Shown: positions 15,669 through 25,277 of the stretch, piece by piece
Position numbering within the stretch: position 1 is the stretch's first letter
Layout of the letters: the number at the start of each line of letters is the position of its first letter
Source of the DNA: WTJH01 sp049889695
GTDB lineage: Bacteria > Bacteroidota > Bacteroidia > Flavobacteriales > Flavobacteriaceae
Assembly (NCBI GenBank): GCA_049889695.1
Contig: JBMHCX010000005.1
Span: 186,001 to 250,000 of the forward strand
Reading direction: 5' to 3'
DNA length: 64,000 bases
Position numbers and translations under genes: made by a program
Notes under the pieces: model-generated
The model's database searches: none
The model's input: only the letters and a program-made list of their open reading frames with translations
Told to the model about the DNA's origin: nothing

Positions 15669-16670
15669 ATGAAAAAAATTACGAAGGCGACTTATTTGAA
15701 GTGGTATGAAGACATGCTCTTCTGGCGTAAATTTGAAGATAAGCTCGCAGCCGTCTACATTCAACAAAAAGTTCGCGGGTTTCTACACCTATACAATGGT
15801 CAGGAAGCGGTCTTAGCTGGATGTTTACACGCAATGGAGTTGGGAAAAGATCGAATGATTACTGCCTACAGAAATCACGTACAACCGATTGGTATGGGAG
15901 AAGACCCTCGACGTGTTATGGCTGAGCTTTTTGGGAAAGCCACAGGAACTTCTCAAGGTTTAGGAGGCTCCATGCATATTTTTTCTAAAGAGTTTAAATT
16001 CCACGGAGGTCACGGGATCGTCGGTGGACAGATTCCTTTGGGCGCTGGGATGGCCTTCGGAGATAAATACAACAAGCGAGACAATGTAACCCTTTGTTTT
16101 ATGGGCGATGGAGCCGTTCGCCAGGGGTCGCTACACGAAACGCTTAACCTAGCCATGCTTTGGGAGCTTCCAGTTGTTTTTGTTGTCGAAAACAACGGAT
16201 ATGCCATGGGAACATCGGTGGCTAGAACAGCTAATCACGAAGAAATATGGAAACTTGGTTTAGGCTATGAAATGCCTTGTGAGCCGGTCGATGGAATGGA
16301 TCCCGTAGTCGTTGCTAAGGCAATGGACAAGGCCATTCAACGAGCACGCTCTGGCGGGGGACCTTCTTTTATCGAAATGAAAACATACCGCTACCGAGGT
16401 CATTCAATGTCTGATGCTCAACACTACAGAACAAAAGAGGAGGTAGAGGAATACAGAAAAATTGATCCGATCACGCAGGTGAAACAGCATATCCTCGATA
16501 AGAAATATGCCACTGAAGATGATATTGCGGCAATTGATGCCCGTGTAAAAGAATTGGTGAAAGAATGTGAGGAGTTTGCAGAAAACTCTCCTTACCCAGA
16601 CCCCTCTCTAATGTACGATGCCGTATACGAACAAAAAGATTATCCATTTTTACCTCATAAATTAGCATAA
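15669..16670 (+). CDS. pdhA: Pyruvate dehydrogenase E1 component, alpha subunit
   Basis: Thiamine-diphosphate-dependent alpha subunit (333 residues) of the E1 decarboxylase in the pyruvate dehydrogenase complex. It shows MITAYRNHVQPIGMG, GGSMHIF, HGGHGIVGGQIPLGAG, and the TPP/Mg motif GDGAVRQGSLHE...NNGYAMGT. The phosphorylation-loop-like YRYRGHSMSD is present. It is followed at once by the E2 gene (stop and ATG adjacent). The E1 beta gene is not in the window, as is usual in Bacteroidota where it lies elsewhere. A TATTTTTG at 15632-15639 is a candidate -7 element. Confidence 0.96.
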   Translation: MKKITKATYLKWYEDMLFWRKFEDKLAAVYIQQKVRGFLHLYNGQEAVLAGCLHAMELGKDRMITAYRNHVQPIGMGEDPRRVMAELFGKATGTSQGLGGSMHIFSKEFKFHGGHGIVGGQIPLGAGMAFGDKYNKRDNVTLCFMGDGAVRQGSLHETLNLAMLWELPVVFVVENNGYAMGTSVARTANHEEIWKLGLGYEMPCEPVDGMDPVVVAKAMDKAIQRARSGGGPSFIEMKTYRYRGHSMSDAQHYRTKEEVEEYRKIDPITQVKQHILDKKYATEDDIAAIDARVKELVKECEEFAENSPYPDPSLMYDAVYEQKDYPFLPHKLA

Positions 16671-18281
16671 ATGGCAGAAATTATAACGATGCCACGGTTG
16701 AGCGACACCATGGAAGAAGGAACAGTTGCTCAGTGGTTGAAGAAAGTTGGCGATAGTGTTCAAGAAGGAGATATACTAGCTGAAATTGAGACAGACAAAG
16801 CCACCATGGAATTTGAGTCTTTCCACGATGGAGTGCTTTTACACATTGGTATTGAGGCCGGAGGGTCTGCACCAGTGGATGCTCTCTTGGCCATTATCGG
16901 TGAGGCAGGTGAAGATATTTCCGGACTTTTATCGGGAGATGCTCCCACTGCATCTAAAGAAGCAAGCCCGGCGACAGAAGTTGTAGCCGAAGGAAAGGTT
17001 GCTGCTGATGCTGTAGAAAAGCCTGACGGAATAGAAGTGATTACAATGCCCCGCCTGAGTGATACGATGGAGGAAGGAACCGTTGCTAGCTGGCTCAAGA
17101 AAACAGGCGATCAGGTGCAAGAAGGAGATATCCTTGCGGAAATTGAAACAGATAAAGCAACCATGGAATTTGAATCGTTCTATTCTGGGGAGTTGCTATA
17201 TGTAGGGATACCAGAGGGAGGATCAGCCCCGGTAGACAGCACACTAGCCGTTATTGGTCCAAAAGGAACTTCTCCAGAAGCCGTTAAAAATTATATCGAT
17301 TCTTTGGATTCCGATGTTGAAACGACTGCTGCCGCTCCTGCTACACCAGCACCAGTGAAAGAGGTTGTAGAAGAAAAAAAGGCAGCTGCGCCAACAGCTG
17401 TTCCCGCCGCTCCCGTCGCAGTTTCGCAGCCCCAAGGTAGAGTGGTTGCTTCCCCTCTTGCAAAAAAGATTGCCGCTGAAAAAGGCATTGATCTTTCACG
17501 TGTGCAAGGAAGTGGTGACCACGGACGTATTATTAAAAGAGATGTTGAAAATTATCAGCCCGGTGCTGCTGGCTTCCAACCCGCTCCTCATCTAATGGAA
17601 GAGTCGGTGACTGCCATTGCAAATTCTCAGATGCGAAAGACCATTGCGAAGCGCTTATCAGCATCTAAATTTACCGCACCTCACTATTATCTGGGTGTGG
17701 AGTTCGATATGGATCCAGCCATGGCATTCAGAGCGCAATACAACGGTTTGCCTGACACCAAAATATCTTTTAATGATATCGTAGTAAAAGCAACTGCTTT
17801 AGCTTTGAAAAAGCATCCTCAGGTGAATTCTAGGTGGGAAGATCAACAAATCGTTCAAAACCATCACGTACATATTGGGGTAGCTGTGGCCGTCGAAGAT
17901 GGCCTTGTGGTTCCTGTTGTTCGTTTTGCTGACGCGCAAAGTTTACCGCAGATAGGAAGCCAAGTTAAAGACTATGCCGTTCGCGCTAGAGATAAAAAAT
18001 TGAAACCCGAGGAGATGGATGGAAGTACCTTTACCATTTCTAACCTAGGGATGTTTGGTATATCGGAATTTACGTCCATCATCAATCAGCCGAATTCCGC
18101 TATTTTATCGGTTGGAGCCATCGTTGAAAAGCCGGTTGTCAAGAATGGACAGATTGTAGTCGGACATACGATGAAATTAACATTGGCGTGTGACCATCGT
18201 TCCGTCGATGGAGCCACGGGGTCACAATTTTTACAGACGCTTAAGGAATACATCGAAAATCCGCTTTTATTGGTCATTTAA
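16671..18281 (+). CDS. pdhC: Pyruvate dehydrogenase E2, dihydrolipoyl acetyltransferase, two lipoyl domains
   Basis: Core acetyltransferase of the pyruvate dehydrogenase complex, 536 residues. Two nearly identical lipoyl domains (about 2-80 and 123-200) carry the lipoylated lysines Lys43 and Lys162 in ETDKATMEF. An Ala/Pro/Val-rich linker, a peripheral subunit-binding domain (SPLAKKIAAEKGIDLSRVQGSG, about 261-300) and the catalytic domain (about 310-536) follow. The active site HRSVDG places His509 and Asp513. The lipoyl repeats are alike in protein but differ at many synonymous positions, so the duplication is old. Cotranscribed with pdhA. Confidence 0.96.
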   Translation: MAEIITMPRLSDTMEEGTVAQWLKKVGDSVQEGDILAEIETDKATMEFESFHDGVLLHIGIEAGGSAPVDALLAIIGEAGEDISGLLSGDAPTASKEASPATEVVAEGKVAADAVEKPDGIEVITMPRLSDTMEEGTVASWLKKTGDQVQEGDILAEIETDKATMEFESFYSGELLYVGIPEGGSAPVDSTLAVIGPKGTSPEAVKNYIDSLDSDVETTAAAPATPAPVKEVVEEKKAAAPTAVPAAPVAVSQPQGRVVASPLAKKIAAEKGIDLSRVQGSGDHGRIIKRDVENYQPGAAGFQPAPHLMEESVTAIANSQMRKTIAKRLSASKFTAPHYYLGVEFDMDPAMAFRAQYNGLPDTKISFNDIVVKATALALKKHPQVNSRWEDQQIVQNHHVHIGVAVAVEDGLVVPVVRFADAQSLPQIGSQVKDYAVRARDKKLKPEEMDGSTFTISNLGMFGISEFTSIINQPNSAILSVGAIVEKPVVKNGQIVVGHTMKLTLACDHRSVDGATGSQFLQTLKEYIENPLLLVI

Positions 18282-18287
18282 TACCAA

Positions 18288-18965
18288 ATGATGGGGAAAA
18301 CGATTTTGGTTACTGGAGCAAGCCGAGGGATTGGTTTTGAGGTCGCAAAACAGGCCCTAGCTGCAGGGCATCAGGTTTGGGCCATTTCTCGTTCCACAGA
18401 AGCCTTAAAGACCTTGGAAGGTGTTCATGTACAAAGTGTTGACCTCTCGATTCCTGAAAGCATTCACGATTTTGTTTCATCGCTGCCTTCAGCCATTCGT
18501 TTCGATGCTGTGATCCACAACGCCGCCGCTTTCCTCAACAAGCCTTTTGCACAAACGACTTGGCAAGATTTTGAGTTGCTCTACAAGACCAATGTATTTG
18601 CTATCGCTGAGCTCACCCGTTTACTACTCCCAAAAATGAATGCTGCTGCCCACTTTTTAAGCATTAGTAGTGTCGGTGGGATTTTAGGAAGTGTGAAATT
18701 CCCGGGCCTTGCTGCCTACAGTAGCAGTAAAGGAGCCTTAGGTATACTGACAGAACTTTTGGCTGAAGAATTTAAGGATAGCGGTCTTTCTTTTAATGCA
18801 CTTGCGTTAGGGGCTGTTCAAACAGAAATGTTAGCGGAAGCCTTTCCCGGCTATCAAGCGCCTCTAAATGCAACTGAAATGGGGGCTTATGTTTTGGATT
18901 TTTCCTTTCATGGTCACCGCTATTTTAACGGTAAAGTATTACCCGTATCTGTTTCTACTCCCTAA
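18288..18965 (+). CDS. Short-chain dehydrogenase/reductase
   Basis: A 225-residue NAD(P)-dependent SDR. It shows the nucleotide-binding TGASRGIG (about 9-16), the NAA motif in VIHNAAAFLN, and the catalytic Ser-Tyr-Lys set: SISS, then AYSSSKGAL with Tyr and Lys four apart. The substrate is unknown. The gene follows pdhC by 6 bp and precedes the SprT-like gene by 6 bp, so it is probably in the same transcript. Confidence 0.9.
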   Translation: MMGKTILVTGASRGIGFEVAKQALAAGHQVWAISRSTEALKTLEGVHVQSVDLSIPESIHDFVSSLPSAIRFDAVIHNAAAFLNKPFAQTTWQDFELLYKTNVFAIAELTRLLLPKMNAAAHFLSISSVGGILGSVKFPGLAAYSSSKGALGILTELLAEEFKDSGLSFNALALGAVQTEMLAEAFPGYQAPLNATEMGAYVLDFSFHGHRYFNGKVLPVSVSTP

Positions 18966-18971
18966 TTCCCA

Positions 18972-19562
18972 TTGGGTTTGAAGTTTCAAGACTACCTTCC
19001 ATCAGCGGCTGTTTCATATGTTGAGGGACTTGTGCTACAGTTTCCGGTAGAGATCAAGGTGGTGCCTAAGCGCAAAACCAAGCACGGAGACTATCGCCCT
19101 TTACCCAATGGAAAGCATCGAATTACTCTTAATGCGGAATTGAATCCCTATCGTTTTCTCATTACATGTATACATGAAATAGCCCATTTAGTGGCTTTTC
19201 AGAAGTATGGACGCAATATTCGGCCGCATGGAAAAGAGTGGAAGCATGTATATCGTTCCTTGATCAGTCCTTTATTTCATCCGGATATTTTTCCTGCTGC
19301 GGTATTGCCTTTGTTGGAACGACATTTTCAGAACCCAAAGGCGGCAACAGATTCTGATTCCAACCTGGTGATGGCGCTCCAAAATTGGGATAAAGATCCG
19401 AGTGGGCCACGTGTCATAGACTTGGCTGTAGGAGAAAAATTTACTTTGGAGAATGGTCGTTCATTTGTGAAGGGCCCCAAGCGAAGAACTCGTTTTCTTT
19501 GTACTGAACTACAAACACAAAAACAGTTTTTGGTCGTAGGACACCTACGGGTTCAACAGTAA
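18972..19562 (+). CDS. SprT-like zinc metalloprotease-domain protein
   Basis: A 196-residue SprT-domain protein. HEIAH is the zinc-binding motif, within ITCIHEIAHLVAFQKYG, with HGKEWK as the downstream third-ligand region typical of SprT/Spartan. No second zinc ribbon of four cysteines is obvious in the C-terminal part, unlike full SprT. No ATG is available: TTG at 18972 (or TTG 18978, giving LKFQDYLP) is the start. Bacterial SprT functions are poorly known; eukaryotic relatives cut DNA-protein crosslinks. Confidence 0.85.
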   Translation: MGLKFQDYLPSAAVSYVEGLVLQFPVEIKVVPKRKTKHGDYRPLPNGKHRITLNAELNPYRFLITCIHEIAHLVAFQKYGRNIRPHGKEWKHVYRSLISPLFHPDIFPAAVLPLLERHFQNPKAATDSDSNLVMALQNWDKDPSGPRVIDLAVGEKFTLENGRSFVKGPKRRTRFLCTELQTQKQFLVVGHLRVQQ

Positions 19563-19576
19563 TTTTAAGTATTGTG

Positions 19577-20338
19577 CTATTGCTTTAACTGAACTTCGCG
19601 TACTTTCTTCAGTAATTCAGAAGAGTATACAAAGTTGCTGACGGCTTCATTATCGGTATTGTAGATTTCTTTCTGAGTTCCTTCCCATGCTTTTAATCCG
19701 TTTTCCAAAAAGACAATTTTTTTGCCGATTTCCATAACCGAATTCATGTCGTGGGTGTTGATTACTGTAGTGATGTTATATTCTTGGGTAATTTCAAGAA
19801 TCAGATTGTCGATGAGCATTGCTGTTTTGGGATCGAGGCCCGAATTCGGTTCATCACAAAAGAGGTATTTTGGATTCATGACGATGGCTCTTGCAATGGC
19901 GACTCTTTTTTTCATCCCGCCTGAAATTTCTGCAGGGTATTTGTGATGGGCATCGATCAGATTTACCCGCTTGATGACCACATGAGCTCTTGCTTGAATT
20001 TCAGCTTTACTTTTATCCGTAAACATTTGCATGGGGAACATGACATTTTCTTCTACCGTCATGGAATCGAAGAGAGCACTGCCTTGAAAAACCATTCCCA
20101 TTTCCTGTCGTAGGATTGTTCTTTGTTCTGGACTCATTTCACCGATCGCAAGACCATCGAAGATTACTTCCCCACTAGTGGGGGTAATCAGCCCTAACAA
20201 ACATTTCATAAACACGGTTTTCCCAGAACCGCTTTGACCGATGATCAGGTTGGTTTTCCCTTGCTCGAAAGTAGTGCTAATCCCTTTCAATACAGGGGAG
20301 TCATCGAAGCTCTTCATTAAATTATTGACTTGAATCAT
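19577..20338 (-). CDS. mlaF: MlaF-type ABC transporter ATPase
   Basis: ATP-binding subunit (253 residues) of the Mla phospholipid transport system, acting at the inner membrane. Walker A is GQSGSGKT at 34-41, the signature is SGGMKKRVAIARA, and Walker B is LFCDEPNSGLDP, followed by the switch histidine in INTHDMNS. The SGGMKKR signature is characteristic of the MlaF/Mkl group. It overlaps the mlaE gene by one base and lies downstream of it. The MlaD-type substrate-binding gene is not adjacent. Confidence 0.93.
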   Translation of the reverse strand: MIQVNNLMKSFDDSPVLKGISTTFEQGKTNLIIGQSGSGKTVFMKCLLGLITPTSGEVIFDGLAIGEMSPEQRTILRQEMGMVFQGSALFDSMTVEENVMFPMQMFTDKSKAEIQARAHVVIKRVNLIDAHHKYPAEISGGMKKRVAIARAIVMNPKYLFCDEPNSGLDPKTAMLIDNLILEITQEYNITTVINTHDMNSVMEIGKKIVFLENGLKAWEGTQKEIYNTDNEAVSNFVYSSELLKKVREVQLKQ

Positions 20339-21078
20339 CAGGTAAGCAATAATTGAGTTACGATATAATTGGTAATAATGATGACCACACTCGTCCAGAC
20401 GAAAGAGGTTGTGGCTGCTTTACCGACCTGTAGAGCTCCACCGCGCATAAAATACCCGTGGTAGGCCGGGATGGTGGCTAATAGAAAGGCGAAGATGGCT
20501 GTTTTGATATAGGCATATGCCACATGAAAGGGTTTAAATTCCAATTGAATTCCTTCAATAAAATCGGCACTTGAGGTAAACCCTCCGTATACGCAAGCAA
20601 TATAGCCTCCTAAAATACCCAGAAACATCGATAAGGTAATCACAAAAGGGAAGAACAACAGGGCTACAATTTTGGGAAAAATCAGATAATTATAAGTGTT
20701 TATTCCCATTACCTCTAATGCATCGATTTGTTCTGTTACTCGCATAGTCCCGATGCTAGAAGTGATATATGATCCGAGTTTTCCAGCCATAATTACAGAA
20801 ATAAAGGTCGGAGCGAACTCTAAGATGATGGATTGTCGGGTGGCAAAACCCACCAAGTAGCCCAAGAAAAAAGGATTGTCTCCCATATTCAAGGCAGTCT
20901 GGATTGCTACTACACCGCCAACGAAAAAAGAAATGAACCCTACAATTCCCAATGAGCCTAAAATAAGGGTGTCAATCTCACGAAGAATGAGTTGTCGGAG
21001 TATGGCAGCCTTGGTAAATTTTCCAAAAATACGTTGAAGCATCAGGAAATAAAGGCCGATATGTGAAAGGGCTTTCAA
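20338..21078 (-). CDS. mlaE: MlaE family lipid ABC permease
   Basis: A 246-residue membrane permease of the MlaE/YrbE family, with about five to six helices. It includes the conserved GGVVAIQTALN and EFAPTFISVIMAGKLGSYITSSIGTMRVTEQIDALEVMGIN regions (shown here only as landmarks). The start is TTG at 21078, supported by family N-termini of the form MKxLxxIGxYF. A TAnnTTTG element (21093 to 21086, minus strand) ends only seven bases before this codon, so the transcript may have almost no leader. With mlaF it would move phospholipids between membranes. Confidence 0.92.
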   Translation of the reverse strand: MKALSHIGLYFLMLQRIFGKFTKAAILRQLILREIDTLILGSLGIVGFISFFVGGVVAIQTALNMGDNPFFLGYLVGFATRQSIILEFAPTFISVIMAGKLGSYITSSIGTMRVTEQIDALEVMGINTYNYLIFPKIVALLFFPFVITLSMFLGILGGYIACVYGGFTSSADFIEGIQLEFKPFHVAYAYIKTAIFAFLLATIPAYHGYFMRGGALQVGKAATTSFVWTSVVIIITNYIVTQLLLT

Positions 21079-21085
21079 AACAATA

Positions 21086-21093
21086 CAAAGGTA
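21086..21093 (-). promoter_or_regulatory. -7 element of mlaE (TACCTTTG)
   Basis: On the minus strand this reads TACCTTTG, a match to the Bacteroidota -7 consensus TAnnTTTG. Its last base is seven bases from the TTG start of mlaE. No clear TTTG is seen at the -33 position. Confidence 0.5.
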
Positions 21094-21138
21094 GAAAAAT
21101 AGAGACTTAATAGCCCTAGCGATAGGAAAGCTTTTTCT

Positions 21139-22224
21139 TTACACCTGATAGACAATGGCATTAATATTCATCCCTGCACCTACACTAGCAAATAAAATGA
21201 GATCTCCAGCATGCAGTTCGTGTCCCTGATATTGGCTTTGTTTCACCATGTCGAAAAGGGTTGGAACTGTAGCGACGGAACTGTTGCCGCAGGTTTGTAT
21301 ATTCATGGGGAGGACGTCTTCGGGAACGGACATTTTATAGCGTCTGTAGAAACGCTTTACAATGGCTTCGTCCATTTTTAAATTGGCCTGATGAATAAAA
21401 ATCTTTTTGAGCTTTTCTATGGGTTGCTCTGTCTTATCGAAACAGGCTTGCATGGCCAAAGGGACGTTGGTAATTGCAAATTCATATACTTTTCGTCCTT
21501 GCATTTTAATGTATTGCTCTTGCCCATTGGCATTCACATTATATCCTTTGCCAAAATGAATAAAATCGGCCTCGCCCTCCGCGGTAAATGTTTGGGTAGC
21601 ATGTGCTAAAATTCCCCCCGCTTCTTGGCTGTTTTCTACAATTACTGCGCCGGCTCCGTCGGCATAAATCATTGAGTCTCTGTCCTCTAGATCGTAGACT
21701 CTGGAAAGTGTATCTGCGCCAATCACCAAACATTTCTGCGCCATTCCAGCCTTTATAAAGGCTTGCGCTTGTATGAGACCTTCTACCCAACCGGGACAGC
21801 CAAACAAAAGATCATATGCCACACAGTTAGGGTTTTTAATATTCAGATTTGCCTTGACGCGCGAGGCGAGGCTAGGGAGGGTGTCTACCAGTCTGTTGGA
21901 AGACTTAACATCTCCAAAATTATGCGCTAGAATGATGTAGTCTAAGGTTTCAGGGTCGACTTGTGCATCTGCAATGGCTTTTTCTGAAGCGATCGTCGCT
22001 AAATCGGAAGAATTTAATTCAGAGGGGGCGTATTTTCGCTCTTCGATCCCCGTAATGGCTTTAAATTTATCGATGATCTCGGCTGTAGTGGTCGTAAAAG
22101 CACTGCCGTCTCTCTCCACAAATGATTGTTCTAGAAACGCATCATTTTTTTGGACGATCGTTGGGATGTAGCTACCGCTCCCTGTAATTTTAATTTGGTT
22201 CACACTGCAAATTGGGGAAAACAT
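21139..22224 (-). CDS. 3-oxoacyl-ACP synthase III family protein
   Basis: A 361-residue thiolase-fold condensing enzyme related to FabH. Active-site Cys143 lies in LLFGCPGWVEG, the histidine in IHQANLK, and the asparagine in TCGNSSVAT. The N-terminal IKITGSGSYIP is typical of a flavobacterial FabH-like group distinct from canonical FabH, so its acyl substrate is open. ATG 22224 is given; GTG 22203 (MNQIKITG) fits family N-termini equally well. Confidence 0.88.
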   Translation of the reverse strand: MFSPICSVNQIKITGSGSYIPTIVQKNDAFLEQSFVERDGSAFTTTTAEIIDKFKAITGIEERKYAPSELNSSDLATIASEKAIADAQVDPETLDYIILAHNFGDVKSSNRLVDTLPSLASRVKANLNIKNPNCVAYDLLFGCPGWVEGLIQAQAFIKAGMAQKCLVIGADTLSRVYDLEDRDSMIYADGAGAVIVENSQEAGGILAHATQTFTAEGEADFIHFGKGYNVNANGQEQYIKMQGRKVYEFAITNVPLAMQACFDKTEQPIEKLKKIFIHQANLKMDEAIVKRFYRRYKMSVPEDVLPMNIQTCGNSSVATVPTLFDMVKQSQYQGHELHAGDLILFASVGAGMNINAIVYQV

Positions 22225-22300
22225 CGACCAAACAGTCGTAAACCCACAAAACCTTGATGATATTCAATAGTTTAATTATGTATAACTAATTTAATTTAAT

Positions 22301-25147
22301 TTACACATTTTCAGCATCTTGATAGCTTTCGATAGGATTGCAGCTACATACTAAATTACGATCCCCAAAGGCTTCGTCTACTCTTCGAACAGTTGGCCAA
22401 AATTTATTTTCTTGGACAAAGTCCAGTGGAAAAGCAGCCTTTTTTCTGGAGTAGGGGAAGTCCCACTTGTCTGCCGTGAGTAGGTTTTGTGTGTGGGGTG
22501 CATTTTTGAGTAATGCGAGATCCTCTTCTGCATCACTTTTGATTTCCATACAAATAGCAATCAGAGCATCGCAAAAACGATCCAATTCCGCTTTTTGTTC
22601 ACTTTCTGTGGGTTCTAACATCATGGTCCCTCCCACCGGGAAGGAAACTGTTGGTGCATGAAAACCGTAATCCATTAGTCGTTTTGCAATATCTACCACT
22701 TCAATACCGCTGGTTTTGAAAGGTCGGCAATCCAGAATTAATTCGTGTGCTGAACGCCCTTGATCTCCGACATATAAGACAGGATAAACTTCTTCTAATC
22801 GAGCTTTCATATAATTGGCATTCAGGATTGCGATTTCAGTCGCCCGTTGAAGCCCCTCGGCTCCAAGCATACGGATATATCCATAAGAGATAATACATGC
22901 CAAGGCAGAACCCCATGGGGCTGCAGAAATGGAAGTAATGGATTTTTCTCCTCCAGTATTAATGACAGGATTTCCGGGAAGGAAAGCTGATAAATGTGCA
23001 GCCACACAGATCGGACCTACGCCAGGTCCCCCACCACCGTGAGGTATTGCAAAAGTTTTATGTAGGTTTAAGTGACAGACGTCAGCTCCAATAATTGCAG
23101 GACTTGTAAGACCAACTTGCGCATTCATATTGGCTCCATCCATATACACCTGACCTCCATTTTCATGAATCAGATGTGTAATGTCTTGGATCTTGGATTC
23201 AAATACCCCGTGTGTAGAGGGGTAAGTTATCATAAGAGCTGCCAGTTGGTCTTTATGTTCTATCGTTTTTTGTTGTAGATCTTCCCAATCGATGTTGCCA
23301 TCGGTGTCCGTTCCTACCACTACGACTTTCATACCCGCCATTACAGCAGAAGCAGGGTTGGTCCCATGCGCAGAGGCAGGTATCAGACAAATGTTACGAT
23401 GATGATCCCCGTTGGCTTGGTGATAGGCTCGGATGACCATTAAACCGGCATATTCTCCCTGTGCGCCTGAGTTCGGTTGTAGGGAGGTAGCTGCAAAACC
23501 AGTCACCTTATTGAGTTGTTCTTTTAATCGACTAATTAAAGTTTGATAGCCGGCGGCTTGCTCAACAGGAACGAAGGGGTGGATTTGGTTCCATTGGGCA
23601 TGGCTAAGCGGTAACATTTCCGAAGCAGCATTGAGTTTCATGGTGCAGGACCCTAGCGCGATCATACTGTGATTTAAGGCCAAATCTTTCCGTTCTAATT
23701 GTTTGATATAGCGCATAAGGGCAGTCTCGGACTGATAGCTATGGAAGACTGGGTGCTCCATGAAGGGCGTTTGTCGTTCAAGCGACTGGGGTAGATTTGA
23801 TGTACCCGAGCTTTGCTCTGTGGCAACGGATTGACCTGCATACTTCTCCAATACTGTCCGAAGCCGCATCATAAAAGCGTCGTCGTTGGTTTCATTAAAC
23901 GCTATAAAGGCACTTTCGGTGTCAGGGTAGAAGAAGTTTATCTGCTCGGCTTCCGCGATTTCTTTTAGGCGTTTAGCATTTACCTTCAGGTGAAGCGTAT
24001 CGAAAAAGGTCTCGTTTTCTTGCTGGATTTCTAAACTGCTGAGCCAGTTGTTGGTTGTTTGTGCCTGCCGATGAATTTGAGTAGCGATGGCTTTAAGTCC
24101 TTTAGGGCCGTGATACACACCATACATTCCAGCCATGACCGCTAGAAGAACCTGAGCGGTGCAAATGTTGGAAGTTGCACGGTCGCGTTTGATGTGTTGC
24201 TCTCTGGTTTGAAGAGCCATGCGAAGTGCGGCTTTCCCATCCAGATCTTTGGTTTGTCCTATGATCCGTCCGGGAATATTTCGTTTGTAGGACGTTCGGG
24301 TAGCAAAATAGGCAGCATGTGGACCTCCGTATCCTAATGGAATTCCTAGTCTTTGCGTACTACCAACAACGACATCAGCTCCTAAAGCCCCTGGCGACTC
24401 AAGTACGGTTAAGGCCAATATGTCTGCAGCGACAACCGTTTTAATATCAAGGCTTTGTGCTTCTTCGATAACGGATTTGAGGTCAATAATACGGCCGCTT
24501 TTTCCTGGATATTGAAAGATGGCCCCAAAAAAGCTACTATCCCAAATATCGCTGGGATTTTCTCCCAGAACAAGCTCTATCTCAAGCGGTGTTGCTCGAG
24601 TCTTTAAAACCTCGAGTGTTTGGGGAAGTATTTGTTCGTGTACAAAAAACTTTTGGGCATTATCTTTTTTCTGTTGTCTACTCCTGGAAGCAAAAAGCAT
24701 AGTCATGGCTTCAGCGGCAGATGTGGCTTCATCCAAGAGGGATGCATTGGCGAGTTCCATTCCTGTTAAATCACATACCAAGGTCTGGAAGTTTAAAAGG
24801 GCTTCCATTCTCCCTTGTGCAATTTCTGCTTGGTAAGGAGTATAGGCGGTGTACCATCCTGGATTTTCCAAAATGTTTCTTTGGATGACGGCAGGTGTAA
24901 TTGCCGCATGATATCCTAGACCTATACAGGAGTCGTATACTTTATTCTGTTTTCCTAAAGCTTCAATTTCTTTTCCAAAGGCCATTTCACTAATGGCCCC
25001 TGGGAGGTCCAATGGAGATTTTAGGCGTATGTTTTCAGGGATGGTTTGTCCGATTAATTCCTCTACATCTGACACGCCAATGGCTTTGGTCATTTGTTGT
25101 ATTTCCTCTTCGTTGGGTCCTATGTGTCTATCGACAAATGCACGCAT
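22301..25147 (-). CDS. gcvP: Glycine dehydrogenase (decarboxylating), P-protein
   Basis: PLP enzyme of the glycine cleavage system, 948 residues in a single fused chain (both halves of the split form). It begins FVDRHIGPNEEE as expected. Lys697 in NLHKTFAIPHGGGGPG binds PLP, and that glycine-rich loop follows. The protein decarboxylates glycine and transfers the aminomethyl group to the H-protein. gcvH and gcvT are not in the window. I saw no glycine riboswitch in the 130 bp upstream. Confidence 0.97.
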   Translation of the reverse strand: MRAFVDRHIGPNEEEIQQMTKAIGVSDVEELIGQTIPENIRLKSPLDLPGAISEMAFGKEIEALGKQNKVYDSCIGLGYHAAITPAVIQRNILENPGWYTAYTPYQAEIAQGRMEALLNFQTLVCDLTGMELANASLLDEATSAAEAMTMLFASRSRQQKKDNAQKFFVHEQILPQTLEVLKTRATPLEIELVLGENPSDIWDSSFFGAIFQYPGKSGRIIDLKSVIEEAQSLDIKTVVAADILALTVLESPGALGADVVVGSTQRLGIPLGYGGPHAAYFATRTSYKRNIPGRIIGQTKDLDGKAALRMALQTREQHIKRDRATSNICTAQVLLAVMAGMYGVYHGPKGLKAIATQIHRQAQTTNNWLSSLEIQQENETFFDTLHLKVNAKRLKEIAEAEQINFFYPDTESAFIAFNETNDDAFMMRLRTVLEKYAGQSVATEQSSGTSNLPQSLERQTPFMEHPVFHSYQSETALMRYIKQLERKDLALNHSMIALGSCTMKLNAASEMLPLSHAQWNQIHPFVPVEQAAGYQTLISRLKEQLNKVTGFAATSLQPNSGAQGEYAGLMVIRAYHQANGDHHRNICLIPASAHGTNPASAVMAGMKVVVVGTDTDGNIDWEDLQQKTIEHKDQLAALMITYPSTHGVFESKIQDITHLIHENGGQVYMDGANMNAQVGLTSPAIIGADVCHLNLHKTFAIPHGGGGPGVGPICVAAHLSAFLPGNPVINTGGEKSITSISAAPWGSALACIISYGYIRMLGAEGLQRATEIAILNANYMKARLEEVYPVLYVGDQGRSAHELILDCRPFKTSGIEVVDIAKRLMDYGFHAPTVSFPVGGTMMLEPTESEQKAELDRFCDALIAICMEIKSDAEEDLALLKNAPHTQNLLTADKWDFPYSRKKAAFPLDFVQENKFWPTVRRVDEAFGDRNLVCSCNPIESYQDAENV

Positions 25148-25277
25148 AACAACTTTTTTTTTAGCGAGTGTAAAATTACATTATTCGTCTCAAAAACAGC
25201 TGACTACTCATGGGTAAAAAGGAGGGATTGTTAATCAAAAACCTCTGATTGTTAATAAATGATGTACTTTTAACGCG

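Noticed and set aside
16760..17098. Antisense 112-codon frame in pdhC
   Set aside because: A shadow of the strongly conserved lipoyl domains, with no domain of its own.
24519..24836. Plus-strand 105-codon frame inside gcvP
   Set aside because: Antisense shadow; the gcvP reading is clear throughout.
25148..25277. Glycine riboswitch upstream of gcvP
   Set aside because: I could not find the conserved aptamer core; the gap is short and A/T-rich.
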